From contig CANXME010001993.1 in assembly GCA_948144175.1 (NCBI GenBank), positions 372,001 to 436,000 on the forward strand: a DNA stretch of 64,000 bases, given 5' to 3'. Position 1 is the first letter of the stretch; each line of letters begins with the position of its first letter. The translations under genes and the position numbers were made by a program. This stretch comes from Closterium sp. NIES-65 (taxonomy: Eukaryota; Streptophyta; Zygnematophyceae; Desmidiales; Closteriaceae). The notes under the pieces were generated by a model. It was not told where the DNA came from. It worked only from the letters and a program-made list of their open reading frames with translations, and did no database searches. Positions 1 through 11,016 of this stretch are shown here, piece by piece.

Positions 1-1316
1 CTAAGCCTAACTCTCTCTAGCTTTCTTTCATATGTTATCGGAGTGAGGTTCCTATCCTCGGACCTGATTTTTTTTTTTCATGGGCCCACCGCTTATCGTT
101 CCTGCCATGGCGCTCGTCGTGGCCCCAAAAGTGCCCGTTCAGCCGCTAGTCGTGAAGGCTCTGAAGTCGAGCGTGGCAGGCTTCTTTCTGTTCGTCGCGG
201 CCCCAGTCGGCGGCCCCGTCGCCTGCTCGTCACGCCCTGTCGCGGCCTCGAGCGTCTGCATCGACGGTCGCTTTGGGGGGAGACGGCGGGTGTGGCGGCC
301 GAGCTACTTCAACCGCCGAGCGCGCCCCCTGCCCTGCCCTCCCGTCGACTATGCGGCTGCTACCACTGCAGCTGCCACGCAAGCGACTGCGCACTGTGCG
401 CAGACGTTCGTCGCGGCACCTGTTGCACCCCCCCGTTACTCCCCCTCCCAACCCGAGATCTCACCAACCCCACCCGAGCCCGCTGCCGTGTCTTCCACTA
501 TGGACGAAGGTGTGGCGGGGGGGGAGGGGGAAAGGGAGGCGCGAGGGTGGTTGACGCCCCTCTGTTCGCTACTGCACGTGCAGCAGTGTGGGGGGGAGGC
601 TTTGGGGAGGCGGGTGTGAGCAAGGAGCTGCCGCCCCTCCTCTCTCTCTCACTGCCGCACGTGACGCTGTGGGGGGGGGGAGTGAGGGGGCGACGGAAGT
701 CAGCCGGTCATCTGCTGCTGACGCCAGCTGCTGCCGTGGCACCTCCAGCTGCCGCCCCTGCTACCACCTACCTTTTGTTGTCTCTGTTTTTTTTTTTTGC
801 TACCTAGTGCTGGGGCCTGCAGGTGCTGCCGTCGAGCCGCTGCTGTCCTGCTGCATGTTGCAGCCACAGAGCCTGCTCCTCAGGCGACCTGCCGCCCCAC
901 CACCTCCTACTGTTGTTACCTTGGTAAAGGGGTTGGTACAGCTGGATCTGCCATCACTGCACCTTTTGTCACTGCACTTGCCTATTGCTATGATTTCCGC
1001 TGCGGCCTGTCTGGTGTATCCCATTATGGGGGCGTTGACTGCATATTCTTCCCTACAGGCACTTATGGGGGCGTGTCAGAATAATATATAATTCTATATA
1101 TTGTTTTGTAACTGCCTGTAGTGTAGACTACTGTAGTTATATAATGTTCTGTTTTGGTGGTGCACCTTTCATCTTGCCTATTTGTACTGCACGCTCTATA
1201 GTGAAACCCCTCTTTTGTTTCAACTCTCTCGACTCTCCCAACCCAACTCACTCGAACTCAACCAAGGCTCCTAAGCCATGGCTCCTAAGCCTAACTCTCT
1301 CTAGCTTTCTTTCACA
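1..1316 (+). mobile_element. Non-autonomous LTR element N1 (5' LTR cut by window edge)
   Basis: Bases 1-32 repeat the end of a 243-bp LTR found again at 1074-1316, so the window opens in the last part of a 5' LTR. A weak primer-binding site (TGTTATCGGAGT, 33-44) follows, and a G-rich polypurine tract ends at 1073. The roughly 1.03 kb between is GC-rich with C and G runs. It has open frames in several phases, but I see no gag, protease, integrase or RT motif, so I read it as non-autonomous. The LTR start TGTCAGAA is shared with the short-LTR copia elements here, which could supply its proteins (inference). Confidence 0.7.
1074..1316 (+). repeat. 3' LTR of N1
   Basis: A 243-bp LTR running from TGTCAGAATAAT to TTTCTTTCACA. 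It is preceded by the polypurine tract ACTTATGGGGGCG. Its last 30 bases match window bases 1-32 apart from one change near the end. The target duplication cannot be tested because the left flank is outside the window. Confidence 0.7.
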
Positions 1317-1329
1317 TTACATACCCGTA

Positions 1330-1798
1330 TCGGCGCTTTCGTCGTCGCCCCCGCGGTTTTTAAAGGCCGGAAACTAAGCGGTTGAAGACCTCACGTGTAA
1401 ACCCACTCTGATACCAAGTGTGAGGATCTAGGATCGAGTTCAGAAAAGAGAATGAGAATTGAGTCAAATTGAATGTGTTCACCTGGGTACAACACGAGGC
1501 TATATATAGGCTCGACACAAGGCCCCGTAACCAGGTGTTACGCGAAGGTTCTGCGGGCCACGTAGCGTCCCGAACGGATCCTTACCGAATTTCGTAGAAG
1601 GCAATTCGGTGGCAACTGAAAAGCCAGAATTCGGTGCACGCAACCTAGCTCGGTGCTATAACTATAATCAAATAAAGGAAAGCACCTAGCCTAGGAAATC
1701 AAGCAATTCATGCATGCATATAATTATCCTATGCTAGAAATAGCATGATAAAGAAAAGGCAAGCAAGCATAGCTGGCATAAGCCGTCGTACTCTCACA
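1330..1798 (-). mobile_element. Gypsy-type relic: 5' LTR, primer site and leader
   Basis: A 380-bp LTR (1419-1798) starts TGTGAGGATC and ends ACTCTCACA. On the minus strand it is followed two bases later by a primer site TGGTATCAGAGT (1405-1416) and a leader (about 1330-1400). That leader has the same motif order as the leader of the complete gypsy element at 61.6 kb, with a shared GTCGCCCCCG(G)CGG block next to a T run. No coding part remains. It abuts the gag leader of copia C, so it probably inserted there and lost its body (inference). Confidence 0.55.
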
Positions 1799-1846
1799 AC
1801 TGCACTGCCCCTGTCCTACAGTTAGTGCTGCTAGTCTACTGCTGTC

Positions 1847-3455
1847 ATGGCTACCCCCAGTGTTCTCGCTTTTGACGCTGAGGGTCGGGCCATTGACTTT
1901 GAGGTCTGGGTAGATGACCTGCAGCTTTTCCTACAGTGCGATAGGGCAGACGGTCTCTCCCTCTTTGACCTCACCTCTGGCGCCTCCCCTGCCCCTGCTG
2001 CTGACGCTGACGCCACTGTTCGCTCCCAGTGGGCCACGCGCGATGCTGCTGCACGTCTTGCTGTGCGTCGCCACCTGCCTACCTCCGAGCGCGCGCACTT
2101 TAGTCAGTACAAGAGTGCTCAGACCTTGTACGACGCTGTAGTTGCGCGCTACTCCTTCCCTGCCACTGCTGCACTGAGCCATCTCATGCTACCGTACCTC
2201 TTCCCTGACCTTACTGCCTTTCCCACAGTCGCTGACCTCATTACTCACCTCCGCACTAGTGAGACTCGCTACCGCGCTGCGCTTCCTGCTGACTTCTGCG
2301 CCAAGAACCCCCCCCCCCCACCCCATGTACATCACTCTCTACTACGTAGTCACTCGCCTCCGTGACTCCCTTCGCGTAGTCAGGGACCACTTTCTCTCAG
2401 TCTGTCCCACCACTCTCACTGTTGACCTCCTCGAGAAGTCCCTCCTAGCGGCCGAGAAGAGCATAGTCGCTGTAGGGGCCTCTCGTGGTGACCCGCGCAC
2501 CCCCATCTTTGAGGGGTGTTCCCCCTCCCCCTTACTGCCCTCTGTTGCCTCTACTGCTGCGGCCGACCTCCTTGGTCTTGAGTCGGTCGGTGCGGCGTCT
2601 GCCCCTAGCCGGAGACGCCGCTCTGGCAAGGGCAAGGGGGGCAGGGGCACTGGAGGGGCGAGCGGGGGCGGTGGAGGTGGAGGTGGAGGCGGCGGGGGGA
2701 GTGGGGGTGGCGGTGGGAGTGGTGGTGGGGGTGGAGGTGTCGGTGGCGGCATTGGTGGCGGAGGCGGCGGCGGCGGTGGCGGTGGGAGCGGAGGTGGCGG
2801 AGGTGGCGGCGGTGGAGGAGGCGGCGGAGGCGGCGGTAGTGGCGGAGGCGGCGGTAGTGGCGGAGGCGGCGGAGGCGGCGGTAGTGGCGGAGGCGGCGGG
2901 GGTGGCGGTGGAGCTGGTCGCGGGTCTACGCAGAGGAGTGGCTCCAGTGGTGGTCCGCGCCAGCAGCAGCAGCGCGGTCGTGAGACCCTGTCCCCTCAGC
3001 TGCTCCGTGGGTGGTACACTGCACGCCAGCGGGGTGGGGGTTTTGGTCCGTGCACCTACGTCCTGCGCACCGGCGACCGTGCGGGTGAGCAGTGTGGGGG
3101 TGCACACCCCACCCAGCGCTGCTTTGGCCGCCTGACGGACGCGTGGCGTCACCAGTTCCCGGAGGCCTCCGAGATCCCTCGCTGGGGCGAGCTGTCTAGG
3201 GCGGGCGTTGCCATCTATGATCTTGATGTTGATGCTATTCTTTCTGCCATGTATGCTGTGTCTATTAGTGATGAGGGTGACTGTTACCGGTGTTTCCCGC
3301 CCGACCCTGGCATTGAGACAGCTGCTCTAGGTACTGGTGAGGCGGCTGCCCTAGGTGCTTGCGACGCTGCTGCTCTAGGTGCTAGTGCGTCTGCGTCCTC
3401 AGGTACTGGTAAGTCAGCGCTCTCAGGTACTACGTCGGCTTCGGCCTCCCTCACC
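1847..3455 (+). pseudogene. gag: Copia C gag (capsid/nucleocapsid), frameshifted
   Basis: Starts MATPSVLAFDAEG, the same start as the gag of copy A. The capsid-like part runs to about 2540. A run of 12 C at about 2308 puts the frame off by one relative to copy A, so two overlapping frames are needed. A basic patch leads into roughly 90 residues of almost pure glycine (about 2660-2920). Next comes a cysteine/histidine cluster with wide spacing, C-X13-C-X3-H-X4-C (3051-3122), where a normal copia zinc knuckle would be C-X2-C-X4-H-X4-C. The glycine tract is probably a flexible RNA-binding linker (inference). Confidence 0.8.
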
Positions 3456-4920
3456 TTCACCCTTGACTCTTGGGCTTCTCGCTCCTTCTTTCGGGACCGC
3501 ACCACACTCCCGCCGCTTAGCCGGCCGGTTGCGGTGTCTCTGGCTGACCCCTCTGGGGGTCGTGTCCTGTCTCACTTCTCCACGGTCCTCCCGTGTCCGG
3601 CGACTCCCTTTGGCACCCTGTCTGGTTTCTACCTCCCCTCGTTCTTTACGAACCTGGTGAGTGGTGCTGATCTACAGGATGGGGGAGTACACCAGTTCAC
3701 TCCTGCGCGTCAGCGGGTGACCCACTGCACAGAGGCTAGCACAGGCCGACACCTGGCTACGTTTACCCGTCAGCCGGGGTCGAGCCTGTACACACTGACC
3801 ACTGCGTCTCCTCCAGTTGTTGAGTCTGGTAGGGTCACTGCGTCGGGTCAGGTGTTTGCTGCAGCGTCCAGGTCTGGTCCTGAGTCTGCCCCCTGTTCGT
3901 GTCGTCTCCTATCTCACGAGACTCTCCTCTGGCACCACCGCCTTGGTCACCCCTCTCTGCTTCGGCTCAAAGGCATGGCCACCCGTCTTCTTGTTTCTGG
4001 TCTCCCTCGGTCCCTCCCTCCCCTTCCTCAAGGCCCTGGCCCTACCTGTGTCCCTTGTATCAAGGGGCGCCAGCGGGCTGCCCCTCACTCCTCCCAGTTT
4101 CCTCCGACAGAGGCCCCGTTGCAGACGCTTCACATGGACGTGTGGGGCCCAGCCCGCGTACGTGGACAGGGTCACGAGCGCTACTTCCTGCTCGTTGTTG
4201 CGACTACTCGCGTTACACCGCAGTCTTCCCCTTGCGCACCAAGGGTGATGTAAATGAGGTTCTAATCGACTGGATCCCCGCAGCTCGTCTCCATCTCCGG
4301 CAGAGCTTTGGCTCGGACTTTCCTGTTATGCGTGTGCACTCGGACAGAGGTGGAGAGTTTTCGTCTGGCCTTCTGAGAGCCTACTGTCGCGCACGAGGAA
4401 TCCGTGAGACCTTCACGTTTCCGGACTCCCGGCAGCAAAATGGGATTGCTGAGCGCCGCATTGGCATGGTCATGGACGTCGCTCGTACGTCTATGATGCA
4501 TGCGGCTGCTCCCCATTTTCTGTGGCCGTTTGCGGTGAGGTACGCGGCGCATCAGATCAACCTATACCCCAGGGTCTCCAGGCCGGAGACCTCCTCAGCC
4601 TTGCTGTGGACAGGGAAGGTTGGCGATGCGTCGGCGTTCCGGGTCTGGGGATCTCGGGCGTTTGTCCGCGACTTGTCTGCGGACAAGCTGTCCCCTCCTG
4701 CTGCTCCTTGCGTCTTCCTGGGGTTCCCCCCTGACGGGCCTGGGTGGCAGTTCTACCACCCCACCTCTCGCCGTGTTCTGTCCTCCCAGGACGTCACGTT
4801 TGACGAGTCGGTCCCCTACTACCGCCTCTTCCCCTACCGCACTCCGTCCCTCCCCCCGCCACCGCTCTTCCTTGTACCAGGTCCCCCTCCAGTAGACCCC
4901 CTCCCCCCTCAGGGTCCTGC
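3456..4920 (+). pseudogene. Copia C protease and integrase, inactive
   Basis: The aspartic protease site reads LDSWASRSFF where copy A has LDSGAFRSFF; loss of the active-site glycine should inactivate it. The pre-integrase zinc finger is visible as WHHRLGH and CVPC (about 3930-4065). The integrase acidic triad is present: MDVWGP (about 4135), HSDRGGEF (about 4338) and NGIAER (about 4440). A deletion of about 4 bases near 4200 moves the frame between the first and second acidic residues. The C-terminal part includes the family motif VFLGF and DVTFDESV before a proline-rich stretch. Confidence 0.85.
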
Positions 4921-4979
4921 CCCTTCAGGTGTATCCCAGGTAGACGCAGTCAAGCCTGTCGAGGTCACAGGTGACTCTG

Positions 4980-5570
4980 GTGCTGCTGAGGGTGCTGAGC
5001 CTGGGGGTGCTGTGACTGGGGGTGCTGAGCCTGGGGGTGCTGAGCCTGGGGGTGCTGCGACTGGGGATGCTGAGCCTTAGGGTGCTGATCCTGGGGGTGC
5101 TGAGCTTGGGGGTGCTGAGTCTGAGGGTATTGCGCCTGGAGTTGCTGAGCCTGGGGGTACTGAGCCTGGGGGTGCTGAGCCTGGGGGTGCTGAGCTTTGA
5201 GGTGCTCCGCCTGGGGGTTCTCCGGGTGCTTCGTCTCTGCGGGAGCCACTCTCTCCACGGGAGCTGCGTGAGTGGTTTTCCCGGCGCTGGAGACGTGCTG
5301 CTGGTGCTGGAGGTTCTTCGGCTACTGAGGGTGCTGCTGTCGCGGGTCCCGGAGGTGCTCGTACTCGGAGTACTGGAGCTGCTGGGCCTGCGGTTTCGAC
5401 TGGAGCTAGTGCTGCTGAGGATGTTGGAGCTGAGACTACTGCTGGCGGTCCTGCTGCGGGTACTCCTGGTACTGCTGGAGGTTCTGGCGCTACTGGAGGT
5501 GCAGCTGGAGCGGGTGCTCCTGCTGGGGGTGCTGGTGCTGTACCTGCTGTGTCTGGCGTCGCTGCGCGGC
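4980..5570 (+). repeat. 15-bp minisatellite and Ala/Gly-rich linker inside copia C pol
   Basis: Between integrase and RT, a 15-bp unit (GCTGAGCCTGGGGGT and variants) repeats about 14 times at 4983-5215. In frame it encodes GGAEP-type pentapeptides. It is followed by an Ala/Gly/Thr-rich tract to about 5570. A TAG at 5078-5080 and frame changes break it here. Copy A has the same array with a different number of units, so the linker varies in length between copies. Confidence 0.75.
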
Positions 5571-7831
5571 CTCGACTATACTTCGTTCCACTCCTGCAGA
5601 AGGTTCTTGGTCTTCCGCCTTCTACAGGTCCTCCTCCTTCTTTAGAGTGTCCACAGCCAGTCCCGTCACAGCTACAGTTGCAGCCTACCTCCCCTTTGCC
5701 TGCTCCTTCTCCCTACACTGGTCCTACTGGAGGTCTTGCTGAGCGTCGTGAGCCTGCGTCTCGCCCTGCGTCGCCTGTCCGTGCTGCTCGCGCTAGTGGT
5801 CGTGGTTTGCGTCAGCGTCCTCGTCCTGTCCCTGGCACGCACAGGATGTCTCTGCGTCCGTCCACTGCTCCTCTGCGTGCCCCTTTGCCTTGTCCTCCTG
5901 CGTCCTCTCTTCCTGATTTTGCCGACCGAGAGTCGGACTCCCTTCGTGCTGCCAGTCCTACTATCACGCGTCTCCTTGCTACTGTCGTCACTGACCCTTC
6001 CTTCGAGTCCACTGCTGCGTCTGCCTTAGTTGCTGAGCTCATCGACTTTGCTGCTTGCTATCGCCTAGACTACGCTGCTAGTCTTGTCGCTGAGTCAGAG
6101 TCTGTCTGTCCTCCGTCCGTCGGGGGTGAGTGTGCCCTTGGCACGGACGTCCTTGAGGACAGGCAGGAGGAGTTCCAGTGCTTGGCCGCTGCTTCACCTC
6201 ATCTCGTGTCCGTACTGCTTACCCCTGAGGGAGACCCGGATGCACTTGACATCCTGACTCCGCGCTCTTACGCGGAGGCGATAGAGGGTCCCTACTCCTC
6301 TCAGTGGCAGGCAGCTATGGATGCAGAGATGGCTTCCTGGAAGTCCACAGGCACCTACGTTGACGCTGTCCCCCCTCATGGGGCGAACATCGTCAGTGGC
6401 ATGTGGATCTTCAGGGTGAAGCGGCCGCCGGGTTCTCCGCCTGTCTTCAAGGCGCGTTACGTGGCTCGTGGCTTCAGTCAGCGACAGGGAGTTGACTACT
6501 TTCAGACCTTCTCTCCCACCCCGAAGATGACCACTCTTCGGGTACTGCTGCACGTTGCTGCTCACCGTGACTACGAGCTGCACTCTCTTGACTTCAGCAC
6601 AGCTTTCTTGCAGGGCAGCCTGCACAAGGAGATCAGGCTGCGCCGCCCACCTGGCTTCACTGGGTCTTTCCCTCCTAGTACTCAGTGGAGTCTACGGCGT
6701 CCAGTCTACGGTCTCCGCCAGGCGCCACGTGAGTGGCACGACACACTGAGGACTACGCTTGCGGCTCTTGGGTTTGCTCCTTCTACTGCCGACCCATCGA
6801 TGTTTCTGCGCACCGACACCTCTCTGCCGCCGTTCTACATCCTCGTGTACGTCGACGATTTGGTCTTTGCCACAGCTGATACTGCTGGACTCGCCTACGT
6901 GAAGTCCGAGCTGCAGAAGAGACACACGTGCACAGACCTGGGTGAACTGCGCAGCTACCTTGGCTTGCAGATCACCCGGGACAGATCATAGCGCACCATT
7001 ACTCTGACTCAGTCACACATGGTGCAGCAGGTCCTTCAGCGCTTCGGCTTCACGTACTCCTCGCCTCAGGCCACTCCTCTGCCTACTCACCACTCGGTCT
7101 CAGCTCTGCCTTCGGATGAGTCCGTATAGTCGAGTGGCTCGTATCCAGAGCTTGTTTGCTGCCTCATGTACCTGATGACCTGCACACGACCTGACCTTGC
7201 ATACCCTCTTAGCATTCTCGCACGCTATGTTGCTCCTGGTAGACAACGACCAGAGCACATGGTTGCAGCCAAGAGGGTGTTGCACTACTTGTGCAGTACG
7301 TCGGGCATGGGGCTAGTGCTTGGAGGGCGGAGTCCAGTGGTCCTTACTGGGCATGCGGACGCTTCTTGGGCTGACGACCAGGCTACGCAGCGGTCATCAC
7401 AGGGCTACACCGTCAGCCTTGGTTCCGGCTCTATTTCGTGGCGGGCTATTCGCTCGTCTTTTGTTCTCGGCTCCAGTTGTGAGGCTGAGATCTACGCCGG
7501 GGCCATGGCTGCTCAGGAGCTTCGCTGGCTCATCTACCTGCTGACCGACCTTGGAGAGTCGCCTCGTTCTCCTCCAGTCCTGTACGTAGACAACAAGGCC
7601 ATGCTGGCCTTGTGTCGAGAGCAGAGACTGGAGCTCAGAACAAAGCACATTGCTCTTCGCTACTTTCTTGCTCGTGAGCTACAGCAGCGTGGTCAGTTGC
7701 GGCTTGCGTACGTGGCCTCTGAGGCCAACACTGCTGATGTCTTCACCAAGGCACTTGCGCCTTGTGATCATCAGCGCTTCTGCACGCAGCTGGGTCTTGT
7801 GCCTGTCTTGCCTCACTTACTTACCTCTTGA
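5549..7831 (+). pseudogene. Copia C reverse transcriptase and RNase H, two stops
   Basis: After a low-complexity N-terminus, the copia RT begins at about 6270 (EAIEGPYSSQWQAAM). It includes VKARYVARGFSQ-like and DFSTAFLQG motifs, the PVYGLRQAPREW block, and an intact YVDD catalytic site (about 6847-6858). A TAG at 6989-6991 falls just before the thumb region, where copies D and J read a glutamine codon. A second TAG at 7127-7129 precedes the RNase H. RNase H motifs are clear: TGHADASWADD, SSCEAEIYAG, DNKAML and TADVFTKAL. The frame ends in LLTS at 7831, as in copies A and D. Confidence 0.9.
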
Positions 7832-8031
7832 CCTTGCTTGTACTGTTGCATATATATACACCTGCTCTTGCTTGTCTAGTTCTTTATATATATGTACTCC
7901 TGCATGTGAACAAGCCTTGTGGCCTTGAACTTGTGGTCGGAATGTGTGGTGACTTTGTGATCCACCCTGAGCTTGCTTTGCTTGACTGGTCTTGTGACCC
8001 TTTGTTCTCCCCCACTTTGCCTATGGGGGTG

Positions 8032-8162
8032 TGTCAGAACATATAGCTTGTGCTTATTGTGTAGGCTATAGTGGGGTAGCCCATAAGGGGTACAACCCAA
8101 TTAGGGTTAGTACTTGTACTCATTTTATTCATAGTTCAATCATTCTCATTTCAGTTTTATCA
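8032..8162 (+). repeat. 3' LTR of copia C
   Basis: A 131-bp LTR running from TGTCAGAACATA to CAGTTTTATCA, directly after the polypurine tract. It is very short for a copia LTR. It shares the GGCTATAGTGGGGTA and GGGGTACAAC blocks with the LTRs of A, D and J. The right flank GCCCA (8163-8167) has no left partner in the window. Confidence 0.75.
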
Positions 8163-8391
8163 GCCCATGTAGTCGGTCGAAGGCCGGACAGGCTTGAAGT
8201 CAGTTTGGCCCGAAGTAACTGGAATCCGTTTGGCTATTAGGCTTGTGTGGGTCAAATTGGTCGGCCAGTGTTTGACTCCTCCTGCTCATGTCTGATCGCA
8301 TGCCACTACCAGCGTCTTACCTACCTTCTCACCCATTTGTCCATCTTCTTGCACACCCCCCACGTGTCTCTTGCTTTTTTGTGTTGGACAG

Positions 8392-8463
8392 TTCCCACTC
8401 TACCAACCAGCTCACCAACTCCATCCCCTCTAACATTGGTTTGCTGTCACAACTGGTAACCTT
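8392..8463 (+). CDS. LRR exon 1 (type a)
   Basis: 72 nt between TTGGACAG and GTAAGTAG. Read in phase 2 it gives a repeat containing NQLTNSIPSNIGLLSQL. Exon 5 is its closest relative in the window (NRLTSSIPADIGLLTKL). The upstream introns of the two also match around TTGTCCATCT and TTGCAC. No earlier exon is visible to the left, where copia C lies. Confidence 0.75.
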
Positions 8464-8886
8464 GTAAGTAGGGAAGACCCAGGCCGGGCCGGCAAAAATA
8501 CCGTGCGACTGGTTCAGCCCGACCTGGGCTGGCTGAGAAGTCCCTTGGCCCGGGTTCAGCCATGAGTACCCGGGGCCGAAGAAGGTTTGACGAAACCTTT
8601 CGGACTGACTCGGGATGGTTCCAGTTCGGGCCGGATCAGTTTCCCAGGGATGGTTTTGTAAGAACAAGTGACCTAGGGGGCCTACTGACACACATTTTGT
8701 ACATCCTAGACCTGGCAACAGAATAAGGAAGCATACAGTCACAAGTAGGCATGTTCGGCCCGATTCGGGCCGGCCTTAGATGGATTTGACGCTGGACGGT
8801 CGCAAAAAAAAAAAATCCGGCAGCCCGAAATCCATTTTGTTTTTCTGCGCAAAAACAAATCCGCTTCTGGAGATCACGCCGACATC
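8464..8886 (+). other. Intron 1, left part; motif-rich dispersed sequence
   Basis: No gene. It holds short GGCCGGG/GGCCCGGG-type motifs (8470-8640) and another TAGGCATGTTCGG-starting stretch at 8746. The latter resembles the dispersed family with TAGGxATGxGCA ends seen across the introns of this gene. Confidence 0.4.
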
Positions 8887-9035
8887 GCAACTGCTAAGGC
8901 ACCACATTGGGACTGCTAAGGCACTAAATCACGACTGATATGCCACTAAATCGCGACTGCTGAGGCACTAAATCGCGACTGCTAAGGCGCTAAATTGCGA
9001 CTGCTAAGGCACTAAATCGCGAATGCTATGGCACT
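8887..9035. repeat. 22-bp tandem repeat in intron 1
   Basis: About seven imperfect copies of ACTGCTAAGGCACTAAATCG, with units differing by a few bases (for example ACTGATATGCCACTAAATCG and ACTGCTGAGGCACTAAATCG). No coding or structural role is visible. Confidence 0.75.
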
Positions 9036-9062
9036 CGACATTGCGAGTGCAATGTCTCTCGA

Positions 9063-9352
9063 CATTGCACCACACGGGAAAAACTTGACACAAAATCCAA
9101 CCCCTCCACCCCTTTCGACCGCAATACAAAACTAAACCTGAATAGCACACACACATTTCACTCAACATTGCACCATACAGCACCACACGGCACCGCACAG
9201 ACTAAATACAACACAAAATCCAACCCCCCCACCCATTTTGACCGCACTACAAGTACAAAACTAAACCTGCACAGCACACACACATTTCACTCAACATTGC
9301 ACCATACAGAAAAAACACAACACAACATCCAACCCCTCAACCCATTTCGACC
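9063..9352. repeat. About 2.5 copies of a 103-130 bp tandem repeat
   Basis: Units start at ATTGCACC (9063, 9166 and 9296). They share CAAAATCCAACCCC, a block around TTTCGACCGCA/TTTTGACCGCA, ACTAAACCTG and CACACACATTTCACTCAAC. The stretch 9353-9591 that follows holds no gene that I can see. Confidence 0.7.
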
Positions 9353-9591
9353 CCTTGAGACCCATCCCCCCAGGTTTGTTTTGGCTGCCCTAAGATATTT
9401 TTTGCCTGCCCTCCAGAGCGTCAAAACCACCGTCAAACTCTCGGATGGTTCCGTCTAGCGTAAAAAACGGACCGTCAAAAGCGTCAAAACATAGTTTGGG
9501 TGCCTATCTCTATCCTAGGGTTATAGAATCAATGCAAGAGAAGAGTAGTAGAATCTATCAAATTGATCCATAGGAGACGTGCCTGCGAGGC

Positions 9592-9704
9592 GAGGCACGA
9601 AAACGCGCGCAAGGTTGTCGAGCAACCCTAGATCAGAAGTGTTATGATGTCTGGCTACCACGATTGGAATGATATAGAGAATCTCGACCAAGGCACGGAA
9701 ACAC
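9592..9704. repeat. 100-bp tandem repeat, left side of the copia A insertion
   Basis: One unit (9592-9690) begins GAGGCACGAAAACGCGCGCAA and contains TTGTCGAGCA and TCTAGA-like blocks. A second unit begins at 9691 (AGGCACGGAAACAC) and is cut at 9704 by copia A. The rest of that unit continues at 22971. Confidence 0.7.
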
Positions 9705-9830
9705 TGATAAGAAACGAGGAATGGATGCATTGAGCAGAATCAGGAGTACAAGTAGTAAACCCTAAAGTGTTGTACCCCATATGAACTGCCCCACTACAGC
9801 CGACACAGACTATAGCATATATGCCTGACA
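9705..9830 (-). repeat. 3' LTR of copia A
   Basis: 126 bp. On the minus strand it begins TGTCAGGCATAT after the polypurine tract TATGGGGGTG (9831-9840) and ends TTTCTTATCA. It keeps the block between GAGTA and AAGTGTTG that the 5' LTR at 22856 lacks. Confidence 0.8.
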
Positions 9831-10029
9831 CACCCCCATAGACAAAGTGGGGGAGAACAAGGGGTCACAAGACCAGTCAAGCAAAGCAAAGCAAGCTCAG
9901 TGTGGATCACAACGTCACCACACAGTCCGAGCACAAGAGCAAGGCCACAAGGCCAGTTCACATGCAAGATCATATATATAAAGGTAAACAAACAAGTGCA
10001 GGTATAGAAAGCGTACAGTACAAACAAGG

Positions 10030-11016
10030 TCAAGAAGTGAGCAAGTGAGGCCAAGTAGGCACAAGACCTAGCATAGCACAGAAGCGCTGATGATCACAAG
10101 GCGGAAGGGCCTTGGTATAGATATCAGCAGTGTTGGCCTCAGAGGCCACGTACGCAAGGCGCAGCTGACAACGCTGCTGCAGCTCACGAGTAAGGAAGAA
10201 GCGAAGAGCAATGTGCTTTGTTCTGTGCTCCAGTCTGTGCTCGCGAGACAAGGCTAGCATGGCCTTGTTGTCTACGTACAGAACTGGAGGAGAACGAGGC
10301 GGCTCTCCTAGGTCAGTCAGCAGGTAGGTGAGCCAGCGTAGCTCCTGTGCAGCCATGGCCCCCGCATAGATCTCAGCCTCATAGCTGGAGGTGAGAACAG
10401 AAGACGAACGGGTAGACCGCCACGAAACAGAGCCGGAGCCAAAGCTGAAGGTGTAACCCTTTGACGACCGCTGTATCGGCTGGTCGTCAGCCCAAGAAGC
10501 GTCTGCCTGACCTATGAGGACCACTGGACGTCGCCCTCCAAGCACTAGCCCCATGCCCGAGGTACTACACACGTAGCGCAACACCCTCTTCGCTGCAGCC
10601 ATGTGCTCTGGTCGGTGTCTCCCAGGAGCAACATAGCGTGCCAAGATGCTAAGAGGGTATGCAAGGTCAGGTTGTGTGTAGGTCATCAGGTACATAATGC
10701 AGCCAAGAAGCTCTCGGTACGGGCCACTCGGCTCTACGGACTCATCTGAAGGCAGAGCTGAGAGCGAGTGGCGAGTAGACAGAGGAGTGGCCTTAGGCGT
10801 GTAGTACGTGAAGCCGAAGCGCTGAAGGACCTGCTGCACCATGTGTGACTGAGTCAGGGTAATGGTGCGCTGTGCTCTGTCCCCGGTGATCTGCAAGCCA
10901 AGGTAGCTGCGCAATTCACCCAGGTCTGTGCACGTGTGTCTCTTCTGCAGCTCGGACTTCACGTGAGCACGTCCAGCAGTGTCAGCAGTGGCAAAGACCA
11001 AGTCGTCGACGTACAC
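10030..11016 (-). pseudogene. Copia A RT (C-terminal part) and RNase H
   Basis: An open stretch of 328 codons starting at the RT active site, VYVDDLVF-like and intact (reads MYVDD here). It continues through the thumb (ELRSYLGLQITGDR) to RNase H (IGQADASWADD, SSYEAEIYAG, DNKAML, TADIYTKAL) and ends LLTS. In RNase H, SSYEAEI replaces the SSCEAEI of the sister copies. Just upstream, the codon before ILV is a stop (TAG near 11024), so this piece is separated from the rest of RT. Confidence 0.85.

Larger units (their letters stand above)
1799..8162 (+). mobile_element. Copia element C, decayed, 5' LTR missing
   Basis: Domain order is gag, protease, integrase, RT, RNase H, which is Ty1/copia order. 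The 3' LTR is at 8032-8162 and the polypurine tract CTATGGGGGTG directly precedes it. The 5' end stops at the gypsy LTR relic ending at 1798, so the 5' LTR and primer site are lost. The coding region carries a poly-C frameshift near 2310, a frameshift near 4200, and stops at 5078, 6989 and 7127. It cannot move by itself. Copies A, D and J belong to the same family. Confidence 0.85.

Noticed and set aside
43..1091. Several 100-250 codon frames in N1
   Set aside because: They overlap in three phases, are low-complexity and show no domain; the interval is the inside of a non-autonomous element.
2342..3152. Long minus-strand frames full of proline, alanine or serine opposite the copia C gag
   Set aside because: Shadows of the glycine-rich gag; no motif and no independent support.
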